A stretch of DNA of 64,000 nucleotides. It comes from Streptomyces sp. LBL (GTDB lineage: Bacteria; Actinomycetota; Actinomycetes; Streptomycetales; Streptomycetaceae). The translations under genes and the position numbers were made by a program. Position 1 is the stretch's first letter, and every line of letters starts with the position of its first letter. The notes under the pieces were generated by a model. It saw only the letters and a list, made by a program, of their open reading frames with translations, did no database searches and was not told where the DNA came from. The stretch is taken from NCBI RefSeq assembly GCF_029893585.1, contig NZ_JARXYX010000006.1:186001-250000 (forward strand), written 5' to 3'. Shown piece after piece: positions 1-10,649 of the stretch.

Positions 1-349
1 CCAGACGGATCAGCGCGCGGCGCCCCGCGGGCTCGGCCACCTCGATCACGTCGAACGCCCGGCCGACCGGCAGCATCACCGCGGCGCCGGGGGACTCCGC
101 CCAGGCACGGGTCACTTCGTCGAGCGTGGCGCCGGCCGGGACCCGGGATACGAAGTCGAGGGGGTGGGCGCCGGGGGCGGCGCAGTCGGCGCGGCCGCAC
201 GAACAGGCGCCCGCCGCGGCGCGCGCGCCCGGGACCACGTCCCAGCCCCAGAGCCCGGTGAACTCGGCGACGGCGGTGCACTCCGACGAGCGACCGCGCC
301 GACGAGAACTGGAGCGGATCTCCCGAATGCCGCCGATCGTGAAGCCCAT
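1..349 (-). CDS. DNA primase/polymerase (PrimPol-type) domain protein, N-terminal part only
   Basis: Only the first 116 residues lie in the window; the gene runs off the left edge. The ATG at 347-349 has a purine-rich GGAGGGGG just upstream. After a basic N-terminus the protein reads TAVAEFTGLWGWDVVPGA and then a Cys/His cluster (C49, C51, C56, H62; CSCGRADCAAPGAHP). This is typical of the actinomycete proteins annotated as bifunctional DNA primase/polymerase domain proteins (archaeo-eukaryotic primase fold). The catalytic acidic residues would lie beyond the edge. Its role in Streptomyces is not established. It is transcribed divergently from nsdA. Confidence 0.75.
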   Translation of the reverse strand, partial: MGFTIGGIREIRSSSRRRGRSSECTAVAEFTGLWGWDVVPGARAAAGACSCGRADCAAPGAHPLDFVSRVPAGATLDEVTRAWAESPGAAVMLPVGRAFDVIEVAEPAGRRALIRL

Positions 350-782
350 GCCCCCTCCAACGTGTCCGCCGCGCCGATGGTTACGTGGCGAACTCGACTG
401 GTGACTCTCCGTTGCCACTTTCGAGTTCACGCGGCGCTCGAATGTGCCCAAGGTGGTGCGCTCGGCGGCGTGCGCCCCTGAATGCATCGCTCCGCCCACT
501 CCTGTTTCTTCTCTGTCAAGTCAATCGCGCTGACGCCGCTGTGGGTTCATTCGAAGGGGTGGCGAATGGTGGCGTTTCCGGGATCCCCATGGCTGGGCGC
601 GTGATCGAGAGATTACTTTGAGTGCACGAGTCCTGGGGCACATGCACTCGTGGGTATGCCGGAGGCAACTCGGCTTCCCGTTCGAAGGATGACAACTGCC
701 GGACGGGAGGCCGTATTTACCGGCATTCTGATAAGGCTTGGCGCACTCGGTGACAAGTGGTCTCAGGGATGGGGGCGTTCCA
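350..782. promoter_or_regulatory. Divergent spacer upstream of nsdA, with inverted repeat
   Basis: This 433-base spacer holds the promoters of the primase-like gene and nsdA. A 7-bp inverted repeat, CACGAGT (625-631) and ACTCGTG (646-652), overlaps a second pairing, GAGTGCA (620-626) with TGCACTC (643-649). It lies about 130 bases before the nsdA start and could be an operator or a leader hairpin. I see no confident -35/-10 pair. Confidence 0.35.
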
Positions 783-2303
783 GTGAGCGGCAACGGCAGT
801 AGTGGGGCAAACACGACAAACTCAGCGAACGCGGCAAACGTTGCGAACGCTGCGAACGTCGATAAACGCCCTAACGAGCTGCTCACTTCGTGGTTCGTGC
901 GCAGCGGCTGGTCCAAGGGCGAGCTGGCACGCCAGGTCAACCGCCGGGCCCGCCAGTTGGGGGCCAACCACATCTCCACCGACACCTCGCGGGTCCGCCG
1001 CTGGCTGGACGGCGAGAACCCCCGCGAACCCATCCCCCGGATCCTGTCCGAGCTGTTCTCCGAGCGGTTCGGCTGTGTCGTCTCCGTCGAGGACCTCGGA
1101 CTGCGCACCGCCCGCCAGTCGCCCTCCGCGACCGGCGTCGACCTGCCCTGGACGGGCCCGCAGACGGTGGCCCTGCTCAGCGAGTTCTCGCGCAGCGACC
1201 TGATGCTGGCGCGGCGCGGCTTCCTCGGAACCTCGCTGGTGCTGTCCGCGGGCCCGTCCCTCATCGAGCCCATGCAGCGCTGGCTGGTGCCCGCGCCCTC
1301 CGTCCCGCACCAGGAGCCCGAGCCCGCGTCGGACTCGTCCCGTCGCGGCCGGCTGTCCCGGCCCGAGCTGGACCTCCTCGAGTCGACCACGATGATGTTC
1401 CGCCAGTGGGACGCCCAGTGCGGAGGCGGCCTGCGCCGCAAGGCGGTCGTCGGCCAGCTGCACGAGGTGACGGACCTCCTCCAGGAACCCCAGCCCGAGG
1501 CGACCACCCGCACGCTGTTCAAGGTCGCCGCCGAGCTCGCCGAGCTGGCGGGATGGATGTCGTACGACGTCGGGCTGCAGCCCAGCGCGCAGAAATACTT
1601 CGTCCTCGCCCTCCACGCCGCCAAGGAGGCGGGCGACAAGCCGCTCGGCTCGTACGTCCTGTCCAGCATGAGCCGCCAGATGATCCACCTGGGGCGGCCC
1701 GAGGACGCCCTGGAGCTGATCCATCTCGCGCAGTACGGCAGCCGGGACTGCGCCGGCCCGCGCACCCAGTCCATGCTGTATGCGATGGAGGCCCGCGCGT
1801 ACGCCAACATGGGGCAGCCCGGTAAGTGCAAACGGGCGGTGCGGATGGCTGAGGACGTCTTCGCCGAGGCCGACGAGTGGGACGATCCGGACCCCGACTG
1901 GATCCGTTTCTTCTCCGAGGCCGAGCTGTACGGCGAGAACTCCCACTCCTACCGCGACCTCGCCTATGTCGCCGGCCGCAGCCCCACCTACGCCTCCCTC
2001 GCCGATCCCCTGATGCGGCGGGCCGTCGAACTTTTCGCCAAGGACGAGGAGCACCAGCGGTCGTACGCACTGAACCTGATCGGGATGGCCACCGTCCACC
2101 TGCTCCAGCGGGAGCCCGAGCAGAGCGCCGTGCTGACCGCGCAGGCCATGCAGCTCGCCAAGAAGGTCCGCTCCGAGCGGGTCAGCACTCGTATCCGAAA
2201 GACGGTCGACACGGCCGTACGCGATTTCGGTGATCTCGCGGAGGTCGTGGACCTCACCGACCAGCTCGCCGTCGAGCTGCCCGAGACCGCCTCGGCGGTC
2301 TGA
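783..2303 (+). CDS. nsdA: NsdA, TPR-type negative regulator of differentiation and antibiotic production
   Basis: The 506-residue protein starts with an Asn/Ala-rich tail, then a helix-turn-helix-like region (LTSWFVRSGWSKGELARQVN, then TDTSRVRRWLDGENPREPIP). The rest is helical with tetratricopeptide-like character. In Streptomyces coelicolor NsdA lies immediately upstream of amtB and its disruption increases sporulation and antibiotic production; the sequence and position match. I chose GTG 783 because GATGGGGGCG precedes it at normal distance. An in-frame TTG at 738 would add 15 residues, but its AAGG is almost touching the start. The mechanism (transcription factor or protein-binding scaffold) cannot be settled from sequence. 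Confidence 0.88.
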   Translation: MSGNGSSGANTTNSANAANVANAANVDKRPNELLTSWFVRSGWSKGELARQVNRRARQLGANHISTDTSRVRRWLDGENPREPIPRILSELFSERFGCVVSVEDLGLRTARQSPSATGVDLPWTGPQTVALLSEFSRSDLMLARRGFLGTSLVLSAGPSLIEPMQRWLVPAPSVPHQEPEPASDSSRRGRLSRPELDLLESTTMMFRQWDAQCGGGLRRKAVVGQLHEVTDLLQEPQPEATTRTLFKVAAELAELAGWMSYDVGLQPSAQKYFVLALHAAKEAGDKPLGSYVLSSMSRQMIHLGRPEDALELIHLAQYGSRDCAGPRTQSMLYAMEARAYANMGQPGKCKRAVRMAEDVFAEADEWDDPDPDWIRFFSEAELYGENSHSYRDLAYVAGRSPTYASLADPLMRRAVELFAKDEEHQRSYALNLIGMATVHLLQREPEQSAVLTAQAMQLAKKVRSERVSTRIRKTVDTAVRDFGDLAEVVDLTDQLAVELPETASAV

Positions 2304-2631
2304 CAGGGCGGCCCGGCCCCCTGAGCCCCGGCCGCGGCCGGCCCTCCCGAACTGCCCGACTCGGCTCCCCCATGCCAGGTCATCGGAGGGCCGACCGCGG
2401 CCGGCCTGCTTCCTTCACCCGAAGGTTGCGCCACGATAACGATCGACTCGGCCCATATCTGCCAGTTCATCGAGGCGTAACACGCAAGGCGCCTTCGTCA
2501 CGGCGGCGAAACAATGAGGGGCTTCCATCGAAACCGCGCTGCGTCAATGTCAGGGCGCATAACCGGCCCACCCCTCATGACCGCTCAAGGCTTCGCCCGC
2601 ACGGGGCCGTACCAATGACGAGGAGACGCCG
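2304..2631 (+). promoter_or_regulatory. amtB upstream region
   Basis: This 328-base spacer between nsdA and amtB contains the GlnR site at 2477-2512 (listed separately) and the amtB ribosome-binding site GAGGAG at about 2620-2625. I found no convincing nsdA terminator and no small gene. Confidence 0.6.
2477..2512 (+). promoter_or_regulatory. GlnR box upstream of amtB
   Basis: GTAAC (2477-2481), six bases, GGCGC (2488-2492), four bases, GTCAC (2497-2501), six bases, GAAAC (2508-2512). The second half matches the actinomycete GlnR consensus gTnAC-n6-GaAAC exactly; the first matches only in its left arm. GlnR activates amtB-glnK-glnD under nitrogen limitation in S. coelicolor, and the site lies 120 bases before amtB, as expected for an activator. 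Confidence 0.85.
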
Positions 2632-4310
<1,679 letters not shown>

Positions 4311-4336
4311 CAGAAGAAGAGAACAGGAGCCACTGG

Positions 4337-6784
4337 GTGACGAGTACGGACATGCGTAAGGATGCAGAGGACTCGGGACCCAGCGGCTATGCGGCGGCCC
4401 GGCTGCGCCTCCTCACCGAGGGGGCGAGGTCAGGGCCGCCGCGCCGTGCGGCGCTGTCCGAACTCACGGACGACTGGTTGTCGGGGCTGTTCGGGGCGGG
4501 CGTCGAGGGCCTGAGCGGTGTCTCCCTGGTCGCCGTCGGCGGCTACGGCCGCGGTGAACTGTCCCCCCGCAGCGACCTGGACCTGCTCCTGCTGCACGAC
4601 GGCAGCGACTCCGCCGCGGTCGCCGCCCTGGCCGACCGTCTCTGGTACCCCGTCTGGGACCTGGGCCTGGCCCTCGACCACTCGGTCCGTACGTCCTCCG
4701 AGGCCCGGAAGACGGCCGCCGAGGACATCAAGGTGCAGCTGGGACTGCTGGACGCCCGCCACCTCGCCGGTGACCTCGGTCTCACGGCCGGCCTGCGGAC
4801 CGCCGTCCTCGCCGACTGGCGCAACCAGGCACCGAAACGTCTCCCCGAGCTCCAGGAGCTGTGCGCCGAGCGCGCCGAGCGGCAGGGGGAGCTGCAATAC
4901 CTGCTGGAACCGGACCTCAAGGAGGCGCGCGGCGGTCTGCGCGACGCCACCGCCCTGCGCGCCGTCGCCGCCTCCTGGCTGGCCGACGCCCCGCGCGAGG
5001 GCCTCGATCACGCCCGGCGCCGGCTCCTCGACGTCCGGGACGCCCTGCACCTGACCACGGGCCGCGCGACCGACCGGCTCGGACTCCAGGAACAGGACCA
5101 GGTCGCGGCCGAGCTCGGTCTGCTCGACGCCGACACCCTGCTGCGGCAGGTGTACGAGGCGGCGCGGGTCATCTCGTACGCCAGTGATGTCACCTGGCGT
5201 GAAGTAGGGCGCGTGCTCAAGTCGCGCGCCGTGCGGCCGCGGCTGCGCGCCATGCTCGGGGGCGGCAAGCCCGTCCCCGAGCGGTCTCCGCTGGCCGAAG
5301 GCGTGGTGGAACAGGACGGCGAGGTGGTGCTCGCCCGCGCCGCGCGCCCCGAACGCGATCCGGTGCTCCCGCTGCGTGCCGCGGCCGCCGCCGCGCAGGC
5401 CGGCCTCCCGCTGTCCCTGCACGCCGTACGGCGGATGGCGGCCGCCGTACGCCCCCTGCCCACGCCCTGGCCCGCCGAGGCCCGTGAGCAGCTGGTGACC
5501 CTGCTCGGCTCCGGGCAGCCCACCATCGACGTCTGGGAGGCGCTGGAGGCCGAGGGCCTGATCACCCGGCTGCTGCCCGACTGGGAGCGGGTGCGCTGCC
5601 GGCCGCAGCGCAACGCCGTGCACATCTGGACCGTCGACCGGCACCTCATCGAGACCGCCGTGCGCGCCTCCGAGTTCGCTCGCCGCGTCCACCGCCCCGA
5701 CCTCCTCCTGGTCGCCGCGCTGCTGCACGACATCGGCAAGGGCTGGCCCGGCGACCACTCCGTGGCCGGCGAGATCATCGCCAAGGACGTGGCCACCCGC
5801 ATCGGCTTCGACCGAGCCGAGGTGGCCGTGCTCTCCGCCCTCGTACGTCATCACCTGCTGCTCATCGACACGGCCACCCGGCGTGACCTGGAGGACCCGG
5901 CCACCGTGCGCTCGGTCGCCGAGGCGGTCGGCTCGCAGAGCACGCTGGAGCTGCTGCACGCGCTCACCGAGGCGGACGCGCTGGCCACCGGCCCGGCCGC
6001 CTGGTCGTCCTGGCGCGGCTCGCTCGTCGCCGACCTGGTCAAGCGGGTCTCCGCGGTCCTCTCGGGCGACGAACCGGAGGACCCCGACGATGCCGCGCCC
6101 ACCGCCGAACAGGAGCGGCTCTCGATCGAGGCCATGGCGACGGGCGGCCCCGTGCTGTCGCTGCGCGCGCAGACCGAACCGCCGACCGAGGACCAGGCGT
6201 CCGGCGACCCCGAGCCGCTCGGTGTGGAACTCCTCATCGCCGTACCGGACCAGGCCGGCGTGCTGCCCGCGGTGGCCGGTGTCCTCGCCGTGCACCGGCT
6301 CACCGTCCGCACGGCCGAACTGCGCACCCTGGACCTGCCGGACGGCGTCGAGGGCTCCGCGCTGCTGCTGAACTGGCGGGTCGCCGCCGAGTACGGCTCC
6401 CTGCCGCAGGCCGCCCGGCTCCGCGCCGACCTCGTACGGGCCCTCGACGGCTCACTGGACATCGTCGGCCGCCTCGCCGAGCGGGACGCTGCCTATCCGC
6501 GCCGCCGCGGTGTCGTGGCGCCCCCGGCAACGGTGACGGTCGCCCCGGCCGCCTCGCGGCTCGCCACGGTGATCGAGGTCCGCGCGCATGACGCTCCCGG
6601 ACTGCTGCACCGGATCGGACGGGCGCTGGAGGAGGCGAAGGTGCGGGTGCGGAGCATGCATGTGTCGACGCTCGGCGCCAATGCCGTGGACGCCTTCTAC
6701 GTGACCGGCCCGGCGGGCGCCCCGCTCCCCGGCGCGGAGGCGGCCGCCGTGGCGCGCACCTTGCAGGAGGCACTTCGGGGCTGA
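4337..6784 (+). CDS. glnD: PII nucleotidylyltransferase GlnD
   Basis: An 815-residue bifunctional enzyme that modifies and demodifies GlnK. In order: a nucleotidyltransferase domain with GGYGRGELSPRSDLDLLLL-type metal-binding aspartates (about residues 62-80), a helical region, an HD hydrolase domain (LLHDIGKGWPGDHS, about 470-483), and two C-terminal ACT domains (VELLIAVPDQAGVLPAVAG and VIEVRAHDAPGLLHRIG). In Streptomyces the enzyme adenylylates PII rather than uridylylating it. The GTG start has AGGAG eight bases upstream. It is last in amtB-glnK-glnD. Confidence 0.95.
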   Translation: MTSTDMRKDAEDSGPSGYAAARLRLLTEGARSGPPRRAALSELTDDWLSGLFGAGVEGLSGVSLVAVGGYGRGELSPRSDLDLLLLHDGSDSAAVAALADRLWYPVWDLGLALDHSVRTSSEARKTAAEDIKVQLGLLDARHLAGDLGLTAGLRTAVLADWRNQAPKRLPELQELCAERAERQGELQYLLEPDLKEARGGLRDATALRAVAASWLADAPREGLDHARRRLLDVRDALHLTTGRATDRLGLQEQDQVAAELGLLDADTLLRQVYEAARVISYASDVTWREVGRVLKSRAVRPRLRAMLGGGKPVPERSPLAEGVVEQDGEVVLARAARPERDPVLPLRAAAAAAQAGLPLSLHAVRRMAAAVRPLPTPWPAEAREQLVTLLGSGQPTIDVWEALEAEGLITRLLPDWERVRCRPQRNAVHIWTVDRHLIETAVRASEFARRVHRPDLLLVAALLHDIGKGWPGDHSVAGEIIAKDVATRIGFDRAEVAVLSALVRHHLLLIDTATRRDLEDPATVRSVAEAVGSQSTLELLHALTEADALATGPAAWSSWRGSLVADLVKRVSAVLSGDEPEDPDDAAPTAEQERLSIEAMATGGPVLSLRAQTEPPTEDQASGDPEPLGVELLIAVPDQAGVLPAVAGVLAVHRLTVRTAELRTLDLPDGVEGSALLLNWRVAAEYGSLPQAARLRADLVRALDGSLDIVGRLAERDAAYPRRRGVVAPPATVTVAPAASRLATVIEVRAHDAPGLLHRIGRALEEAKVRVRSMHVSTLGANAVDAFYVTGPAGAPLPGAEAAAVARTLQEALRG

Positions 6785-6866
6785 GCGGAGGCCCTGGCCC
6801 CGCAGCTCGGTCGGCGCGTTCCGTGGTCCGGCCGGCGGCTGCTCGCCCGTTTCCGCGGCGCCGCAG

Positions 6867-9800
6867 CTATGCCTCCTCGGTCTCGGAGTAGTAGCGGATG
6901 GTGCGCACCGCCTCGTACGCCACCCGGCGCAGCCCTGCGCTCTCCGAGGGCCGGCCGCCGAGCTGTTCCAGGGCACCGACCGCGCGCACCGTCCCGGTCC
7001 GGGCGAGAGCGACCACGGCTGCCAGGACCCGCTGGTCGGACGGGCGCTGCTCGCCCTGGCCGGGATGGGGTGCGCGTGCGGGCCAGCGCCTGGGCCACGT
7101 CGCCGGATCGAGGTACGACATCAGCGTCGATTCCGCGTTCGGGGTGCGCAATGTTCCGAGCGCGTCGATGCCCTGCACCGCCGCCATCGAGTCGTCCTCC
7201 ACGGCCAGGGCCCGCAGAAGGAGCGCCTCGCCTCGCGGGTGTTCGAGCCGGGCCAGCGCGCGGTATGCCATGACGCGGTCGGCGAGGCCGTCGGGGCCCG
7301 AGTGACTCAGCAAGCCACCGAGGGCCGGCAGCACGGACAGGTCGCGCAGGGTGGCCGAGCAGAAAATGACCCGGCGCAGCCGCTCGCTGTCGTCCGGTCC
7401 GCATCTCTCGGCAAGGACTGTGCGCAGCCAGCTTCGGCAGGCCGGAATGGGCACCTGGGAGAACAGCCGCAGGCACAGGCTGAGCAACCAGTCCTGGCCG
7501 GGGCGCAAGGAGCGCTCCAGCAGGATGCCGTGCGCCTGGGTGCTGCCCGAGCGGGCCAGAGCAGCCGTGGCCGCCGCCACCAGCGTCCGATCTCCCTCGT
7601 CGAGCAGTCCGGTGACCAGCTCCGCTGTGTGTTTGGGCCGGCAGCGCAGCAGGAAGGACACGGCCGCCGCGCGCAGCCGCAGATCGGCCGCGGGGTCCAG
7701 CGCGGTCGCCAGCACGTGCTCTGTGTGCTCGGCGTAGACACCGAGGGAGGTGAGGCACAGCATGTTCGCGCGGGAGTGGTCGTCGGGCGCCTCGGACAGC
7801 AGCCGGGCATGGAAGCGGCCGTCACCTTCCACCCACTCGGGGTCGACGGCATGCCGGATCGACAGCTGGCTCAGCGGGTCGGGCGCGTCCACGAAGAGCG
7901 TGCGCATGGTCTGCCGCACGAACTCGGACGAGATGACACGCACGGCGAGCGGTGCGCGCAGTCGACCGAGGGGAGCTCCGTCGCCTCCGGTCAGGAGCGG
8001 GCGGATGGTTTCGGGGGTGAGCGGGATCTCGGTGAGCGCCTGTCCGGCGGCGCCCGCCACCGCGCTCATCGGGTGCTCCAGAAGAGGCGCGAGCAGCGGC
8101 ACCGCCTCGGGTCTGCCGCAGCGGCCGAGCGCCTCGATCACCTCGACCGTGGACAGAACGTAGCCCTCCAGGTCGTACCGTGCGGCCAAGGGCTCGGCAG
8201 CGGTCGTCGGGTCCGTGGCCAGCAGGTTGCGGAGCATGCCCGCGAGTACGGTGCCGGCCGTGCCGCTGGCGACCAGCCCCAGGAAGGCCACGTACTTGAG
8301 GAAGACGTCGAGGGGCGGCGCCTCCTCCCGCGGGAACAGCCGCGCGGCGACCGTGTCCACGTATTCGGGAAACGCGGCCGCCAGCCCGGACACGGCGTGT
8401 GTGGCCTCCACGCTGAACGGGGATCCGCGGCCGAAGGCCACCGGTCCGAGTCGGTCGAGCAGTTCGTCGCACACCGGTGCGGCCTCCGGGAGCGCCTCCG
8501 ACGCGCAGCGCGCGGCGAGCGTGAGGGCCTCCACGGAACGCGCCTCTCCATCAGGGGTGAAGGCCAGTCGCCGGATGAACTCCTCGGCGCGGGTCTCCTG
8601 AAGGAGACCCGTGTACAGCCGTGTGACCTCCTCCCACCGCGGATCGTGGCAGTGGCCGAACAACGGGTTGTCCTGCTCCGGGGAGGCGGCACTCAGGGCA
8701 CGGGCCGCGAAGTACTCCTGGAAGGTGAGGTGCAGGAAGGAGTACCGACCGTCCGCTCCGCGCAGCAGGATCGCGTCCTGCTCCGCGAGCGTTCTCAGCA
8801 TGTCGTACGGCGAGTCCGCCGGAGCGGCTCCGGCGGGCCGCCGGGCCACATAGTCGTTCCAGAGTCCGTAGAACTCCTCCTCGCCGAACGACTCCCGGCG
8901 CCGGGTCATCAGCTCCAGGGCGAGCCAGCTCAGGAAGGAGCGTTTGAGCAGGGGAGAGGACCGCACACCGGGGGACTCCCGGCCGTTCAGCAGAACGTCC
9001 GCCAGCACCGCGTACAGCTCGGTCCGCTGTCGGGGTATGCGTATCTCGTCCTGATCGCCCTGGGCGGCGGACAGCAGGGACAGCATCAGGGGGTTCTGCC
9101 CGAACTTCGAGAGTGCGGGGCTCTCGTCGATCTGCCGTTCTATGTCGTGGGCGGTAGTGGGCCGGTCCGCGAACCAGCGTGCCAGGAAACGGCCGCGTTG
9201 ACTCCTGCTGAAGCCCACGCACTCGAAGGTGCGAAAGGTCCCGGGCAGCAGCCCGCGTGGAAAGGCCACCGTCCGACAGGAGACGTAGAAGCGGTTCTGG
9301 GCGCCGAGCAGGCGGCGGACCTCCTCTGCCATCCGGCGCTGCAACGACGGGGGCGCCTCGTCGAGGCCGTCGAGGAAGAAGACCGCCTTGCCCGCGTCAC
9401 AGGCGCTGAGCAACTCGTTGGCGACGGCGGGGTAGGCGCGGGTGAGGTAGGTCCGCAGACACCCGGGTTCGTCGGTGAGTGATGCGATGCGTACGAAGAC
9501 CGGGAGATCTCCGCCGAACAGCTCGCCACGGCAGGATCGGACCAGCAGATGCCGCAGGAACGTTGTCTTGCCCGCCCCCGGTTCGCCCAGCACCGTCGCG
9601 CAGGGCGCCGACAGCAGTTCGCCGAGCGGGACGTCCGGCTGGCGGATCCGCGCTTGTGGGCTGCCACGGTCTCGCCTGGCGTCCCGCTTCTCCGGGGCGC
9701 CGTCCGGCAGGGCGTGCAGCCCGCCGCTGGAACGGCGGGAGTACGAGGTGCCGTCGAGGGTGTCGGCCGCGAGCGTCAGGGTCACGTACACCTCGTCCAG

Positions 9801-10556
9801 GCGCACGTCCCGCTCCAGGTTCGCGAAGGCCACGTACGAGTGTTCGCGCTGCAGGTTCATCAGGTACCCGAGGACGGCCGCCGAGCGTTCCTCGCCGTGT
9901 ACTCGGCCGCCCGCCTGGGCGACAGCCTCGGCGTTCTCCGCCAGCAGATTCGGGTGGAGCAACTCGACGTCCTCGACGGGCACCGCGTATCCGCCTCCGT
10001 CGGGGTTCGAGCGCTTCATCACGCCGACGACACGGTCGTCCGCGAGCGAGTAGAGGGGGCCGCCGCTGATCCCGGGTCTGATGGTCGCCCGGCTGAGGAC
10101 CAGCAGCCGTTGGGGTTCCTGGGGGAGACCGGGCAGGCCGCGGTATGTCGTGGTGCCGTTGGCCTGTCCGGCGGCCGGGTAGCCGCGGTAACCGCGGTCC
10201 TCCCACTGGTGGCCGTAGGCGTAGAAGTCGAAGATGCCGTATCCGCTGGGGCCCATCGGAAGGATCGGGTGGTCGGTGCAGTCCACCTGGATCAGCGCCA
10301 GGTCCGGGGTTCCGGAGTCGCCCGGTCCGACGGTGTTCATGACGGTCAGTTCGGTCCCGTGCCAGTAGATCCGCAGCCGGGCAGGGCTGTCCGGGTCGTG
10401 GACGTGGGCGCAGGTCAGGATCCAGCCCGCCAGGACGAAGAAGCCGGTGCCGACGGAGTCCGGGCCCTGGGTGACGCGTACGACGGCCGCGTCGACGGCG
10501 GCCACCACCGCCTGGGGTATCGCGCGGCCTGCGGCGCCCGACCCGTCGGTGCTCAT
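6867..10556 (-). CDS. Trypsin-like peptidase / NACHT NTPase / HEAT-repeat protein, probable anti-phage NLR-like protein
   Basis: A 1229-residue multidomain protein. Residues about 25-200 form a trypsin-like serine peptidase with an intact triad: His51 (LTCAHV), Asp85 (PDLALIQV), Ser164 (GISGGPL). A NACHT STAND NTPase follows: Walker A GEPGAGKTT (324-332), Walker B VFFLDGLDE (392-400), a sensor-like VSCRT, and the winged-helix motif FLHLTFQEYFAARA. The C-terminal ~550 residues are Ala/Leu-rich helical repeats of HEAT type. NACHT proteins of this kind are established bacterial relatives of animal NLRs, and several defend against phage. The likely logic is repeat-mediated sensing, NTP-driven oligomerisation, then proteolysis by the N-terminal effector (inference). 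ATG 10554-10556 has GGAG at good distance. It is the last and largest gene of a four-gene minus-strand cluster inserted between glnD and ffh. There is no signal peptide. Confidence 0.87.
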   Translation of the reverse strand: MSTDGSGAAGRAIPQAVVAAVDAAVVRVTQGPDSVGTGFFVLAGWILTCAHVHDPDSPARLRIYWHGTELTVMNTVGPGDSGTPDLALIQVDCTDHPILPMGPSGYGIFDFYAYGHQWEDRGYRGYPAAGQANGTTTYRGLPGLPQEPQRLLVLSRATIRPGISGGPLYSLADDRVVGVMKRSNPDGGGYAVPVEDVELLHPNLLAENAEAVAQAGGRVHGEERSAAVLGYLMNLQREHSYVAFANLERDVRLDEVYVTLTLAADTLDGTSYSRRSSGGLHALPDGAPEKRDARRDRGSPQARIRQPDVPLGELLSAPCATVLGEPGAGKTTFLRHLLVRSCRGELFGGDLPVFVRIASLTDEPGCLRTYLTRAYPAVANELLSACDAGKAVFFLDGLDEAPPSLQRRMAEEVRRLLGAQNRFYVSCRTVAFPRGLLPGTFRTFECVGFSRSQRGRFLARWFADRPTTAHDIERQIDESPALSKFGQNPLMLSLLSAAQGDQDEIRIPRQRTELYAVLADVLLNGRESPGVRSSPLLKRSFLSWLALELMTRRRESFGEEEFYGLWNDYVARRPAGAAPADSPYDMLRTLAEQDAILLRGADGRYSFLHLTFQEYFAARALSAASPEQDNPLFGHCHDPRWEEVTRLYTGLLQETRAEEFIRRLAFTPDGEARSVEALTLAARCASEALPEAAPVCDELLDRLGPVAFGRGSPFSVEATHAVSGLAAAFPEYVDTVAARLFPREEAPPLDVFLKYVAFLGLVASGTAGTVLAGMLRNLLATDPTTAAEPLAARYDLEGYVLSTVEVIEALGRCGRPEAVPLLAPLLEHPMSAVAGAAGQALTEIPLTPETIRPLLTGGDGAPLGRLRAPLAVRVISSEFVRQTMRTLFVDAPDPLSQLSIRHAVDPEWVEGDGRFHARLLSEAPDDHSRANMLCLTSLGVYAEHTEHVLATALDPAADLRLRAAAVSFLLRCRPKHTAELVTGLLDEGDRTLVAAATAALARSGSTQAHGILLERSLRPGQDWLLSLCLRLFSQVPIPACRSWLRTVLAERCGPDDSERLRRVIFCSATLRDLSVLPALGGLLSHSGPDGLADRVMAYRALARLEHPRGEALLLRALAVEDDSMAAVQGIDALGTLRTPNAESTLMSYLDPATWPRRWPARAPHPGQGEQRPSDQRVLAAVVALARTGTVRAVGALEQLGGRPSESAGLRRVAYEAVRTIRYYSETEEA

Positions 10557-10587
10557 CACCGGCTCCGGCCCGGTTGCCGCGGGCGCC

Positions 10588-10649
10588 GCTCGGCGCCACG
10601 TACGCACACACGCCGCGGGCGGCGGTGCTCAGCGCCATGTACGCACACA
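10588..10649. repeat. 39-bp tandem duplication at the FGE-like/NACHT gene junction
   Basis: A 23-base segment at 10627-10649, covering the end and stop codon of the FGE-like gene, recurs at 10588-10610 with two mismatches and a 39-base period. The extra copy makes up most of the spacer before the NACHT gene. Confidence 0.8.

Noticed and set aside
738..782. TTG at 738 as the nsdA start
   Set aside because: Its AAGG lies one base away from the start; the GTG at 783 has better spacing.
521..1831. Long open frame on the minus strand opposite nsdA
   Set aside because: High G+C leaves open shadow frames; the composition (Arg/Ser-rich, no family pattern) and the clear NsdA protein on the other strand show it is not a gene.
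4430..6295. Long minus-strand open frame opposite glnD
   Set aside because: Shadow of glnD; glnD has all its domains intact and this frame shows none.
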